A DNA stretch of 64,000 nt, taken from the NCBI GenBank assembly GCA_944393465.1, contig CALYAG010000001.1, positions 65,709 to 129,708 on the forward strand, given 5' to 3'. Each line of letters begins with the position of its first letter. The stretch's first letter is position 1. The DNA is from an uncultured Clostridia bacterium (GTDB lineage: Bacteria > Bacillota > Clostridia > TANB77 > CAG-508). This document shows positions 1 to 8,118 of this stretch, piece by piece. A model generated the notes under the pieces. That model was not told where the DNA came from. It searched no databases and saw nothing but the letters and a program-made list of their open reading frames with translations. Made by a program: the position numbers and the translations under genes.

Positions 1-10
1 GGTGAAATTA

Positions 11-817
11 TTGAAAGACATTGATAAAAATAGTGCGTCATTTGAAGAAATAAAACATATTGATGAAAATGGCGTTGAATTTTGGTATGCAAGGGAGTTG
101 CAAAGTGTTTTAGATTATAAAGAATGGAGAAAATTTGATGGCGTAATTCAAAGAGCAATAAAAGCATGCAAAAACAGTAATATCAATGCTTCAGACCATT
201 TTGTCGGCGCCGACAAAATGGTGTCAATTGGTTCAGGAGCAACTAGAAAACAAATAGACTACAAACTAACTCGTTATGCTTGTTATTTAATTGCGCAAAA
301 TGGAGATAGTAGAAAAAAAGTCATTGCTCTTGCACAAACATATTTTGCAGTTCAAACTAGAAAGCAAGAAATTAGTGAAAACGAATACCGTTTGCTAACA
401 GAAGATGAAAAAAGATTTTATCAAAGAGATTTAACTAGAAAAGGCAATTATTCACTTAATCAAACTGCCAAAAAGGCAGGTGTTAAAAATTTTGATAAAT
501 TTCACAATAGCGGTTATAAAGGTTTATACAATAGAGAAACTGCTGATGACATTGCCAAAAGAAAAGGACTAAGATATAGAGAAGATATTTTAGATAATAT
601 GTGCAGTGAAGAACTTGCAGCTAACCTATTCCGCATTACACAGACTGAGTCAAGATTAAAAAGAGATAAAATTAATACGGAGAAGAGAGCTTGTGAAACT
701 CATAATAAAATTGGAAAAATAGTCAGAAAAGCTATTAAGGAAGCAGGCCGGAACTATGCCGGAAGATTTGCCAACGCCAAAGAAAAGTTTAAAGCAACTA
801 GAAAAGGAAAACATTAG
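11..817 (+). CDS. DinD/BRO-N family protein, copy 1 (C-terminus frameshifted)
   Basis: The protein resembles DinD (DNA-damage-inducible protein D) with a BRO-N type N-terminal domain (about residues 1-115; conserved YELTRYACYLI-like block reading DYKLTRYACYLIAQNGDSRK) and a helical C-terminal half. DinD of E. coli is SOS-induced and affects RecA; here the function is inferred from family only. The TTG at 11 is chosen because it matches the start of the second copy at 7139, where an AGGAGG-like site supports it; an in-frame GTG at 2 is also possible. Compared with copy 2 there is one extra C at about 748-749, so the last 27 or so residues are read in the wrong frame. The original tail (TMPEDLPTP then KSLKQLEKENIRSL) is still visible in the other frame. 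Confidence 0.8.
   Translation: MKDIDKNSASFEEIKHIDENGVEFWYARELQSVLDYKEWRKFDGVIQRAIKACKNSNINASDHFVGADKMVSIGSGATRKQIDYKLTRYACYLIAQNGDSRKKVIALAQTYFAVQTRKQEISENEYRLLTEDEKRFYQRDLTRKGNYSLNQTAKKAGVKNFDKFHNSGYKGLYNRETADDIAKRKGLRYREDILDNMCSEELAANLFRITQTESRLKRDKINTEKRACETHNKIGKIVRKAIKEAGRNYAGRFANAKEKFKATRKGKH
195..222. repeat. 28-bp perfect palindrome inside dinD-like copy 1
   Basis: The arm ACCATTTTGTCGGC (195-208) is followed at once by its exact reverse complement (209-222). It lies within codons for HFVGADKMV. The palindrome sits in the part of the gene that diverges from copy 2, which lacks it. Role unknown; it could be an operator, a recombination site or a coincidence of coding. Confidence 0.85.
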
Positions 818-850
818 AAGTTTACAAAAATAAAGATTGGAAGTGATAGC

Positions 851-884
851 ATGCTCTGTACGGCTAAATAACTGTACAGAGCAT
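851..884 (+). terminator. Hairpin after dinD-like copy 1, probable terminator
   Basis: Perfect 11-bp stem ATGCTCTGTAC (851-861) / GTACAGAGCAT (874-884) with a 12-nt loop, followed by TTATTAT. It lies 34 bp after the stop codon. The T tract is weak, so termination efficiency is uncertain. Confidence 0.6.
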
Positions 885-1015
885 TTATTATGTCAAAATT
901 TAATGTCGAGAGTAGTTAATTTTATTAAAAAAATAAAAATATTTTAAACTTTTTTACACACAATAATATCTAATAAAGTATAAAGCAAAAACAAAAGTTT
1001 AAAGAGGTACAAAAA

Positions 1016-1954
1016 ATGAATAACAAAAAAATCAAAAAGACAATTTTTATAATAATATTAGTAATTATCATATCATTAATAATATTTACCATTTACTCAA
1101 TTGCAAATAGTAATAAAGAAAAAAATCCAAATTCGGAATTGAATCAAAATATAGTAAATGAAATAGAAAATTTAACACAAGAAGTAAATGAAACAAATAA
1201 CACACAAATTAATGAAACAGCAAACGAAATATTAAACAATACTTCAAACAATACCGTAGAAACAAATGTAATAGAAGACACAAGCCAAGATGAAAGTAAT
1301 AATAGGCCAGCTAAAGAAAACCCACCAGATAGCAATGCAAATCAAGGAAGCTCAGAAAGTAATAATAGTGATGTTAGTGTAAATACTGGCGAATTTGATA
1401 GCACAGTAGCATTTATAGGTGATTCAAGAACACAAGGGTTAATAATGTATAATGGCTTAAAAAATGTGCAGGATTATTCATATATAGGATTGATGGTTGA
1501 TACAGCAGTTACTAAAAAATTTGTAAAAACAGATAATGGTAATAAAATTACATTATTAGAAGATATGAAAAACAAAAATATAAAGAAAGTATATATCATG
1601 CTAGGCGTAAATGAACTTGGCTGGTCATATCCGCAAGTGTTCAAAGTAAAATATGGTGAATTAATAGATGAAATTAGAAAAGTCAAACCAGACTGCCAAA
1701 TATATTTGCAATCTATAATACCTGTTACTAAAAGCAAAAGCAATTCGGACAGCATATACAACAATACCAACATTGCAAAATTCAATGAATATATTAAGCA
1801 AGTTGCAAACGAAAAAGGAGTTCATTATTTAGATGTTAAATCTGTATTAGTGGACAGTGAAGGAAATTTGCCGGAAAATGCAAGCACGGATGGAATACAT
1901 GTAGGAAAAACATATTGTCAAAAATGGCTTAAATATTTAGAAGATAACTCATAG
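1016..1954 (+). CDS. Membrane-anchored SGNH/GDSL hydrolase
   Basis: The 312-aa protein has an N-terminal membrane anchor (about residues 8-30), then a low-complexity Asn/Glu/Thr/Ser-rich linker to about residue 125 typical of a wall-spanning stalk, then an SGNH hydrolase domain. Visible catalytic blocks are GDSRTQG (nucleophile Ser), GVNELG (oxyanion Asn) and DGIH near the C-terminus (Asp-x-x-His). It should face outside and act as an esterase or acetyltransferase on cell-wall glycans; the substrate is not known. Its position just ahead of the SigV/RsiV and O-acetylation genes suggests a role in envelope modification. The AGAGG site at about 1000 supports the ATG. Confidence 0.8.
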   Translation: MNNKKIKKTIFIIILVIIISLIIFTIYSIANSNKEKNPNSELNQNIVNEIENLTQEVNETNNTQINETANEILNNTSNNTVETNVIEDTSQDESNNRPAKENPPDSNANQGSSESNNSDVSVNTGEFDSTVAFIGDSRTQGLIMYNGLKNVQDYSYIGLMVDTAVTKKFVKTDNGNKITLLEDMKNKNIKKVYIMLGVNELGWSYPQVFKVKYGELIDEIRKVKPDCQIYLQSIIPVTKSKSNSDSIYNNTNIAKFNEYIKQVANEKGVHYLDVKSVLVDSEGNLPENASTDGIHVGKTYCQKWLKYLEDNS

Positions 1955-2046
1955 AAGTAAAGATAATAATTAAAAAATGCCATAAAGAGCAGATTAAAAT
2001 CAAAAAATTACAAATAATATTGTAATAAAATAAATAAAATTAAGTA

Positions 2047-2074
2047 TTGACTAAAGGAGGAAAGTATATATAAT
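2047..2074 (+). promoter_or_regulatory. Sigma-A-type promoter overlapping a 17-bp palindrome, near-leaderless transcript
   Basis: TTGACT (2047-2052), a 16-bp spacer and TATAAT (2069-2074) form a near-consensus promoter. The -10 lies within the palindrome GTATATATAATATATAC (2064-2080), a plausible operator. The predicted transcript would begin around 2081, only 8-10 nt before the ATG at 2090. The AAAGGAGG seen at 2053-2060 lies inside the promoter spacer and is too far from the ATG to be the ribosome site. Confidence 0.6.
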
Positions 2075-2089
2075 ATATACGGAATTAAT

Positions 2090-2569
2090 ATGAAAAAATA
2101 TATAGGAATAATAGTAATCATAGCAATATTTGCAATCTTAATAGTTTGTACAATAGTGAGAAGAAATCTAAATGATGATATACAAATAAATGTAGATGAA
2201 TTAGCAGATAGAATAGCAAGTAGCAGTAGTTTTGAAGATGAACTGGCAAAAATAGATGACGAACTTGCAATTGAATTATATGGCTTCGAAACAAATGGGA
2301 TAGAAGAGATTGCATCATATCAAGGAAGTGGAGCATCTAGCGAAGAAATACTTGTATTAAAAGTAAAAGATGTAAACGACATTAATAATGCAAAGAAAAA
2401 AATTGAAACAAGACTAAAAGAAAGAGAAGAAGCTTTCGCAAGCTATTTGCCAAAAGAAGTAAGCAAAATTCAAAATCATATTTTAGAAGAAAAGGGAAAC
2501 TATATAATTTTGTGCATATGCAATGATTACAATACAGTAAATAAAGTAATAAAAGATTTCCTAGGATAG
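2090..2569 (+). CDS. DUF4358 family membrane-anchored protein
   Basis: A 159-aa protein with one N-terminal transmembrane segment (about residues 4-23) and an extracytoplasmic domain matching the DUF4358 pattern: an ELADRI segment, a long acidic helix, a central YG.E strand, and a second helix rich in Lys/Glu ending near NHILEEKGNYIILCICND. Family function is unknown. It is the first gene of a tight operon with the ECF sigma factor (11 bp apart) and its anti-sigma. That suggests an envelope-stress accessory role, but nothing in the sequence defines an activity. It is likely expressed from the promoter at 2047-2074. Confidence 0.7.
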   Translation: MKKYIGIIVIIAIFAILIVCTIVRRNLNDDIQINVDELADRIASSSSFEDELAKIDDELAIELYGFETNGIEEIASYQGSGASSEEILVLKVKDVNDINNAKKKIETRLKEREEAFASYLPKEVSKIQNHILEEKGNYIILCICNDYNTVNKVIKDFLG

Positions 2570-2580
2570 GAGCATAATAA

Positions 2581-3078
2581 ATGGCAGCAGTAGCTCAAGA
2601 AATACTAATTGAATATATAAAAGAAAATCAAGATAAACTATACAAAATAGCATATACATACACTAAAGATAAAGATTTGTCATTGGATGTTGTTCAAGAA
2701 TCAATTACAAAAGCCTTAGAACATATAGGCTCATTAAAACACGAAGAATATGTAAAAACATGGTTTTATAGAATACTTATTAATGAATCAATAAAATCTT
2801 CAAGAAAAAATAAAAAGCTAGAAGAATACGAACTGTTAGATAATGTAGCAACTGATAAAAAATATGATGAGGAACTGATTGAAAGCATTGACATATACAA
2901 AAATATACAAAAGCTAAATGAAAAATTAAAAACAGTTATAATACTTAGATTTTTTGAGAATTTAAAAATTGAAGAAATTGCATATATTACAAAAACAAAT
3001 GTAAGCACTGTAAAATCTAGGCTTTATAAGGGGATGGAAGAATTAAAAAAGAGTTTAGAAAGGAGTGATTGTATATGA
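2581..3078 (+). CDS. ECF-family RNA polymerase sigma factor (SigV-like)
   Basis: At 165 aa this is the normal size for an ECF sigma. Region 2 is seen at about residues 15-75 (YKIAYTYTKDKDLSLDVVQE, then TWFYRILINE) and region 4 at about 108-160 (VIILRFFENLKIEEIA, then STVKSRLYKGMEEL). It is followed, with a 4-bp ATGA overlap, by an RsiV-like anti-sigma factor, the arrangement of the lysozyme-responsive SigV systems of Bacillus, Enterococcus and Clostridioides. It should be held at the membrane until RsiV is cleaved. Probable targets are the O-acetylation genes just downstream, although I see no clear ECF promoter there. Confidence 0.85.
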   Translation: MAAVAQEILIEYIKENQDKLYKIAYTYTKDKDLSLDVVQESITKALEHIGSLKHEEYVKTWFYRILINESIKSSRKNKKLEEYELLDNVATDKKYDEELIESIDIYKNIQKLNEKLKTVIILRFFENLKIEEIAYITKTNVSTVKSRLYKGMEELKKSLERSDCI

Positions 3079-4010
3079 GTATATTTGAAAAAGCCAAAAT
3101 GGCTTATGATTCAATAGAAGTTCCGCGAGAATTGGAAGATACTGTTAATAGAACAATTCTAGATAGCAATGTGGTTCAAAAAAGAAATGCAGTTAAGCAA
3201 AATAGAGTAATTAAGAGTAATAAAGTATTCAAAAATGCAACTAGAACTAATAGACCTTTGATAGTTTTTAGAAGTTTTGCTTTAGCGCTGATTGCTACAT
3301 TTGCTTTATTTGTGGTATTACTAAATACAAATGAAAGTTTTGCAAAAGCTATGCAAGATATCCCAGCAATAGCAGGAATAGCAAAAGTATTTACGGTTAG
3401 AGAATATAAAGAAGAAAATGAGACAGATTTAATAGATGTTAAAGTTCCCGCTATACAAAATACAGGAAATTCAGATTTGGAAAATAGAATAAATTATGAG
3501 ATTTCTTCAAAAATAAATGATGTTATTGAAGAAGCAAGAACTAGAGCAGAGGAATATAAAAATGCTGTACTTGCAACAGGTGGAACAATGGATGACTATA
3601 TTCCTACAAGAATAAACATTGATTATAAAATAACATATCAAGACGATAATTTCATATCTTTTGTAATAACAAAGAGTGAAAGTCAAGCTTCAGCATACCA
3701 AGAACAATATTTTTACAACATAGATATTCAAAATGGAAAAGAATTAAATTTGAAAGATGTTTTAGGAGCAGATTATAAGCAAATAGTAGATGAAAGTGTT
3801 GAAAAACAAATAAATGAAAGAATGGAAAGCAATTCAAACAATATGTATTTTACGAAAGAAGAAGGCGGATTTTCGGGAATTGAAAACGAATATCAAGACT
3901 TTTATATAAACGAAAACAATAAAGCAGTAATTGTTTTCCAAAAGTACGAAGTTGCACCGGGATATATGGGGATTCAGAACTTTGAAATTCCTAATGAGTT
4001 AATTATTTAA
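3075..4010 (+). CDS. RsiV-like anti-sigma factor (DUF3298 ectodomain)
   Basis: The protein has a basic cytoplasmic N-terminal part (about residues 1-75), one transmembrane helix (about 76-97, FRSFALALIATFALFVVLL) and an ectodomain with DUF4163/DUF3298-like features (repeated NIDYKITYQDDNFISFVI and FYINENNKAVIVFQKYEVAPGY strands). In the known SigV systems RsiV binds lysozyme directly, which triggers its cleavage and frees sigma. The ATG at 3075 overlaps the sigma stop (ATGA), indicating translational coupling, and AGGAG at 3061 sits 9 nt upstream; an upstream TTG at 3069 is less well spaced. Lysozyme sensing is inferred from the family. Confidence 0.8.
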   Translation: MSIFEKAKMAYDSIEVPRELEDTVNRTILDSNVVQKRNAVKQNRVIKSNKVFKNATRTNRPLIVFRSFALALIATFALFVVLLNTNESFAKAMQDIPAIAGIAKVFTVREYKEENETDLIDVKVPAIQNTGNSDLENRINYEISSKINDVIEEARTRAEEYKNAVLATGGTMDDYIPTRINIDYKITYQDDNFISFVITKSESQASAYQEQYFYNIDIQNGKELNLKDVLGADYKQIVDESVEKQINERMESNSNNMYFTKEEGGFSGIENEYQDFYINENNKAVIVFQKYEVAPGYMGIQNFEIPNELII

Positions 4011-4018
4011 ATATAAAA

Positions 4019-4142
4019 TAGTAATTGCTTTTGGATTTTAAAATTAAAATAGTAATTGCTTTTAGATTTTAAAATTAAAATAGTAATTGCTTTTAGATTT
4101 GAAAATTAAAATATTAATTGTTTTTTGATTTAAAAATTAAAA
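4019..4142. repeat. Four tandem copies of a 31-bp AT-rich unit
   Basis: Four head-to-tail units begin at 4019, 4050, 4081 and 4112, each starting TAGTAATTGCTTTTAGATTT or a close variant. The first three are nearly identical and the fourth has diverged. The array fills the whole space between the anti-sigma gene and the acyltransferase gene. It is a minisatellite that could change in copy number and so alter spacing. Confidence 0.9.
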
Positions 4143-4168
4143 TTTAATATTTAAAAAGCTTAAGGTTT

Positions 4169-5792
4169 ATGGATAACCAAAAATCCAAATATAACAAGGA
4201 GAAATTAGATACAAAAGAAATGGTTTTTAGTAGCATAGTATTTTTATATATTTTTCTACCATTAATGCTTTTAATATATTTTATAGTACCAAAAAAATTC
4301 AAAAATCTAGTAATGATAATAGCAAGTTTCATATTCTTTGCATGGGGAGAAATTAGATATATTCCTATTATGCTACTTCTTGCTGTAATGGACTATTGGT
4401 GCGGAAATAAAATCAATCAAAACTGGGAAAACAAAAAGGCTAAAAGAAAATATCTGATGATTGATATAACTGTAAATTTACTGATTTTGTTTTTCTTCAA
4501 ATACGCAGATTTTATTATATCAAGTATTAATGGATTGTTTAGAATAAATATTCCACTACTTAATATACCTCTACCAATTGGTGTATCATTTAATACATTC
4601 CAGTCATTATCATATATTATAGATGTATATAGAGGAACAGTAAAATGTGAAAAAAGTTTTTACAACTATTTAACATACACAACATTGTTCCCTCAAATAA
4701 TAGCTGGACCAATTGTAAGGTATGAAACAGTAGATGAAGAATTAGTAGATAAAAAAATCAGTATGGACAACTTCTCGTGCGGGATGAGAAGATTTATAGT
4801 TGGACTTGGAAAAAAAGTATTAATTGCTAATAATGTAGGGGTTTTGTGGAACGTTATTGAAAACGGAAATTTTAATGAGATAAGTGTCGTTCTAGCATGG
4901 CTTGGAATAATCTCATTTGCTTTACAAATATATTTTGATTTTAGTGGGTATTCAGATATGGCAATAGGACTTGCTAAAATCTTTGGTATGGATTTTGATG
5001 AGAACTTTAATTATCCATATATAAGTAAAACTATTACAGAATTTTGGAGAAGATGGCATATAACTTTAAGTAGTTGGTTTAGAGATTATATTTATATACC
5101 TCTTGGAGGAAATAGAAAAGGCTTAGCTAAACAAATTAGAAATATTATAATAGTTTGGACACTTACTCGGTGCTTGGCATGGAGCCTCATGGAACTTCGT
5201 TTTGTGGGGATTGTATTTTGGAATAATACTAATTATAGAAAAATTATTTTTGATTAAAATACTAAATAAAGCACAAGAAAAGATTTCAAACTTGGAAAAA
5301 AATAATAAAGCTCTAGGAAAAATTTTAAGCATTATTTTAAGTGCATTTTCTCACATATATGCAATGTTTTTAGTTTTAATAGGATGGGTTATATTTGCAT
5401 TTGAAGATTTTAGTAAAGTAGGAGTGTACTTAAGTTCAATGTTCGGATTGAACAATGTAAGCTTTGTCAATTCAGAAGCAATATATTACTTGCAAAATTA
5501 TTTTATCATAATTATTGTTGGAATAATTTGTTCAATACCACTTAAAAATATTGCTCTAGAAATAGTTGAAAAGATAAAGAAGATTAAAGCCGAAAAAACT
5601 AATGACACAGCAAATATAGCAACAGTAGTAAATAGCGAAGAAGAAATAAAGAAAAATCAGACTGAAAAAGCTAAAAGAATAAGTAAATGGACAGGTATAA
5701 TTACTGGAGTTTTATGTGTTGGAATTTTAATTATTAGTACAGCAAGCTTAGTAAATAATAGCTTTAATCCATTTTTGTATTTTAGATTTTAA
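4169..5792 (+). pseudogene. MBOAT O-acyltransferase (PatA/AlgI-like), interrupted by a +1 frameshift
   Basis: This is a polytopic membrane O-acyltransferase of the MBOAT family. Its first 330 or so residues show the usual start (VFLYIFLPLMLLIYFIVP), PIGVSFNTFQSLSYIID, FPQIIAGPIVRY and FDFSGYSDMAIGLAKIFG. One extra C near 5168 shifts the frame just before the catalytic histidine motif; the correct continuation GAWHGASWNFVLWGLYFG is encoded from 5169 in the next frame and runs to 5792. PatA-type proteins move acetyl groups across the membrane for peptidoglycan O-acetylation together with a PatB/DHHW partner, here the next gene. It may be a true knock-out, a phase-variable gene or a sequence error. 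An alternative start is the ATG near 4220. Confidence 0.8.
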
Positions 5793-5859
5793 AACTATGA
5801 AAATTTAGTAAAAGGCTTTTTGCAAAAAGCCATAAAATAATTTTAATAAAGGATAAAAA

Positions 5860-6990
5860 ATGAAAAATAAGATATTCTTTCTAATATTTGTAACAGTATG
5901 GGTAATCATAGTAATACTAAATTTTGTATTACCAAAAAGCGATTTCTCAGAACAAGAAAATAGAATGTATGCTACAATACCAAGATTTTCATTTAAAAGT
6001 TTTGTAAATGGAGAATACTTGGATGGTGTTAATGACTATGTAAATGACCACTTTGCTTTTAGAGATACATTCTTAAAAATAAACTCTTGGTGGGAAATAA
6101 ATGTACTTGGTAAAAAAGAGATTAATGACGTATATGTAGGACAGGACTCATATTTGTTTGAAAAATTTGAATTTGGTGAAGAAGAAAAAACAACATTAAA
6201 TAGCAATACTAAAATAATATCCGACTTTGCACAAAAAATGAATGAGCAAAATATAAAAACATATTTCATACTTGTGCCTAATTCTATTTATATAAATAGC
6301 GATAAATTGCCAGAAAATGTGCAAGCTCCAAATCAAGAAGAGATAATTAACATTGCATATAGCAATACGAAAAATACAGTTAATGTAGATGTAGAAAAAT
6401 CTTTATTAACTGAAAATAAAAATCAGCAATTGTACTTTAAAACAGACCATCATATGAATAGTGATGGAGCATATGTGGTATACAAAGAGTTTTGCAAATC
6501 TGCAAATATAGAAGCAGTAACAACAACTGATTTTAATAAAGTAAAAGTAACAAGTGATTTCTTAGGAACTTTTGATTCAAAAGCACAAATATGGAATCAA
6601 GAACCAGATGAAATCTATGTATATCAAAATGAAAACAATATGAATATAAAAGAAGCAATTTATGATACTCAAAACACACAAAGTATATTTAATGAAGAAT
6701 TTTTATTAACCAAAGACAAATATTCATATTTCCTAAATGGAAATAACAGTAGAGCGATTATAAAAACAAATGTGAATAATGATAGAAAATTATTAGTAGT
6801 GAAAGATTCATATGCACATATAATGTCACAATTTTTATGCCAAAATTATTCAGAAGTTCACTTTTTAGACCCAAGATATACTGCATTTGATTATGAACAA
6901 TATGCAAAGGAAAATGGCATTACAGATGTATTATTTTTATATAATGTGTCAAATTTTGTAGAAGATAATAATTTGAGGAAAATTAGTTGA
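5860..6990 (+). CDS. DHHW-family SGNH-like acetyltransferase partner (AlgJ/PatB-like)
   Basis: A 376-aa protein with one N-terminal membrane helix (about residues 5-25) and a large extracytoplasmic SGNH-like domain. It carries the family hallmark TDHHMNSDGA and the block LLVVKDSYAH, where the nucleophile serine lies. DHHW/AlgJ-type proteins take acetyl groups delivered by the MBOAT protein and place them on a wall or exopolysaccharide acceptor. It lies 67 bp after the MBOAT gene, so the two form a pair. With the upstream SigV/RsiV genes this suggests lysozyme resistance by O-acetylation; the acceptor polymer is inferred. The gene is intact while its MBOAT partner is not. Confidence 0.8.
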   Translation: MKNKIFFLIFVTVWVIIVILNFVLPKSDFSEQENRMYATIPRFSFKSFVNGEYLDGVNDYVNDHFAFRDTFLKINSWWEINVLGKKEINDVYVGQDSYLFEKFEFGEEEKTTLNSNTKIISDFAQKMNEQNIKTYFILVPNSIYINSDKLPENVQAPNQEEIINIAYSNTKNTVNVDVEKSLLTENKNQQLYFKTDHHMNSDGAYVVYKEFCKSANIEAVTTTDFNKVKVTSDFLGTFDSKAQIWNQEPDEIYVYQNENNMNIKEAIYDTQNTQSIFNEEFLLTKDKYSYFLNGNNSRAIIKTNVNNDRKLLVVKDSYAHIMSQFLCQNYSEVHFLDPRYTAFDYEQYAKENGITDVLFLYNVSNFVEDNNLRKIS

Positions 6991-7023
6991 AATCGCAAAA
7001 GTAAATATTTTAAATATTTCTTT

Positions 7024-7050
7024 CCCTCACAAGAGGGTTCTTTTTCTTTT
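7024..7050 (+). terminator. Rho-independent terminator after the O-acetylation genes
   Basis: CCCTC / GAGGG stem (7024-7028 and 7033-7037) with an ACAA loop, followed by TTCTTTTTCTTTT. It lies 35 bp after the DHHW gene. Confidence 0.75.
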
Positions 7051-7069
7051 GCAAATTAGCGAAAAACTA

Positions 7070-7098
7070 TTGACTTGTATGAGCAAAGATTTTATAAT
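7070..7098 (+). promoter_or_regulatory. Promoter of dinD-like copy 2
   Basis: TTGACT (7070-7075), a 17-bp spacer and a perfect TATAAT (7093-7098). The ribosome site of the gene begins near 7126. No LexA-type box is evident, so SOS control is not supported by the sequence. Confidence 0.75.
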
Positions 7099-7138
7099 GA
7101 TATTTAGTTAATAAAAATAAAAAGTGGAGGTGAAATTA

Positions 7139-7963
7139 TTGAAAGATATTGATAAAAATAGTGCGTCATTTGAAGAAATAAAACATATTGATGAAAACGG
7201 TATTGAATTTTGGTATGCAAGGGAACTTATGCCTGTTTTACAATACTCAAATTGGCAAAACTTCGAAAAGATAATTAAAAAATCTAAAATATCATGCCAA
7301 AATAGTGATATTAGCGTATTTGAACATTTTATTGACGTCAATAAGTTGTCGAAACGTGCCAATAATGCAGAAGTTGAGATTAACGACTACAAACTAACTC
7401 GTTATGCTTGTTACTTAATAGCACAAAATGGAGATAGTAGAAAAAGAGTCATTGCTCTTGCACAAACATATTTCGCAGTTCAAACTAGAAAGCAAGAAAT
7501 TAGTGAAAACGAATACCGTTTGCTAACAGAAGATGAAAAAAGATTTTATCAAAGAGATTTAACTAGAAAAGGCAATTATTCACTTAATCAAACTGCCAAA
7601 AAGGCAGGTGTTAAAAATTTTGATAAATTTCACAATAGCGGTTATAAAGGTTTATACAATGGAGAAACTGCTGATGACATTGCTAAAAGAAAAGGACTAA
7701 GATATAGAGAAGATATTTTAGATAATATGGGAAGTGAAGAACTTGCAGCCAACTTATTCCGTATTACACAGACTGAGTCAAGATTAAAAAAGGATAATAT
7801 ACATACTGAAATAGAGGCCAATAAAACTCATTATAATATTGGAAAAAATATAAGAGAAGTAATTGCTAAAAATGGAGGAACTATGCCAGAAGAATTACCA
7901 ACGCCTGAGAAAAGTTTAAAGCAATTAGAAAAGGAAAACATTAGAAGTTTAAAGCAAAAATAG
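7139..7963 (+). CDS. DinD/BRO-N family protein, copy 2 (intact)
   Basis: This is the intact paralogue of the gene at the window start. The TTG at 7139 is chosen because GGAGGTG (7126-7132) lies 6-8 nt upstream; GTG at 7124 would overlap that site. The 274-aa product has a BRO-N domain (about residues 1-115) and a C-terminal helical region ending MPEELPTPEKSLKQLEKENI. At the DNA level the first 100 bp and the segment covering residues about 80-225 are almost identical to copy 1, while residues about 35-80 and about 228-248 differ strongly. The central difference falls in the putative DNA- or ligand-contacting half of BRO-N. Function beyond a DinD-like DNA-damage link is unknown. Confidence 0.85.
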   Translation: MKDIDKNSASFEEIKHIDENGIEFWYARELMPVLQYSNWQNFEKIIKKSKISCQNSDISVFEHFIDVNKLSKRANNAEVEINDYKLTRYACYLIAQNGDSRKRVIALAQTYFAVQTRKQEISENEYRLLTEDEKRFYQRDLTRKGNYSLNQTAKKAGVKNFDKFHNSGYKGLYNGETADDIAKRKGLRYREDILDNMGSEELAANLFRITQTESRLKKDNIHTEIEANKTHYNIGKNIREVIAKNGGTMPEELPTPEKSLKQLEKENIRSLKQK

Positions 7964-8118
7964 AATTAAAAATTTAAAAATTTTCACCTTTAAATTACAA
8001 AATTGTAAAAAATTAAAATTTAAAATTGCGAAATTTATAAATAAAAAAAATAAAAAAGGAAAAAATAAAAAATGAAAAGTCATATTTGACTTAAAAAAAT
8101 ATTAGGAGGTGAAAATTT

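Noticed and set aside
1144-1785. Minus-strand ORFs opposite the SGNH hydrolase and similar antisense ORFs throughout
   Set aside because: They mirror strongly coding plus-strand genes, are rich in Leu/Ser/Phe as expected of shadows, and lack ribosome sites.
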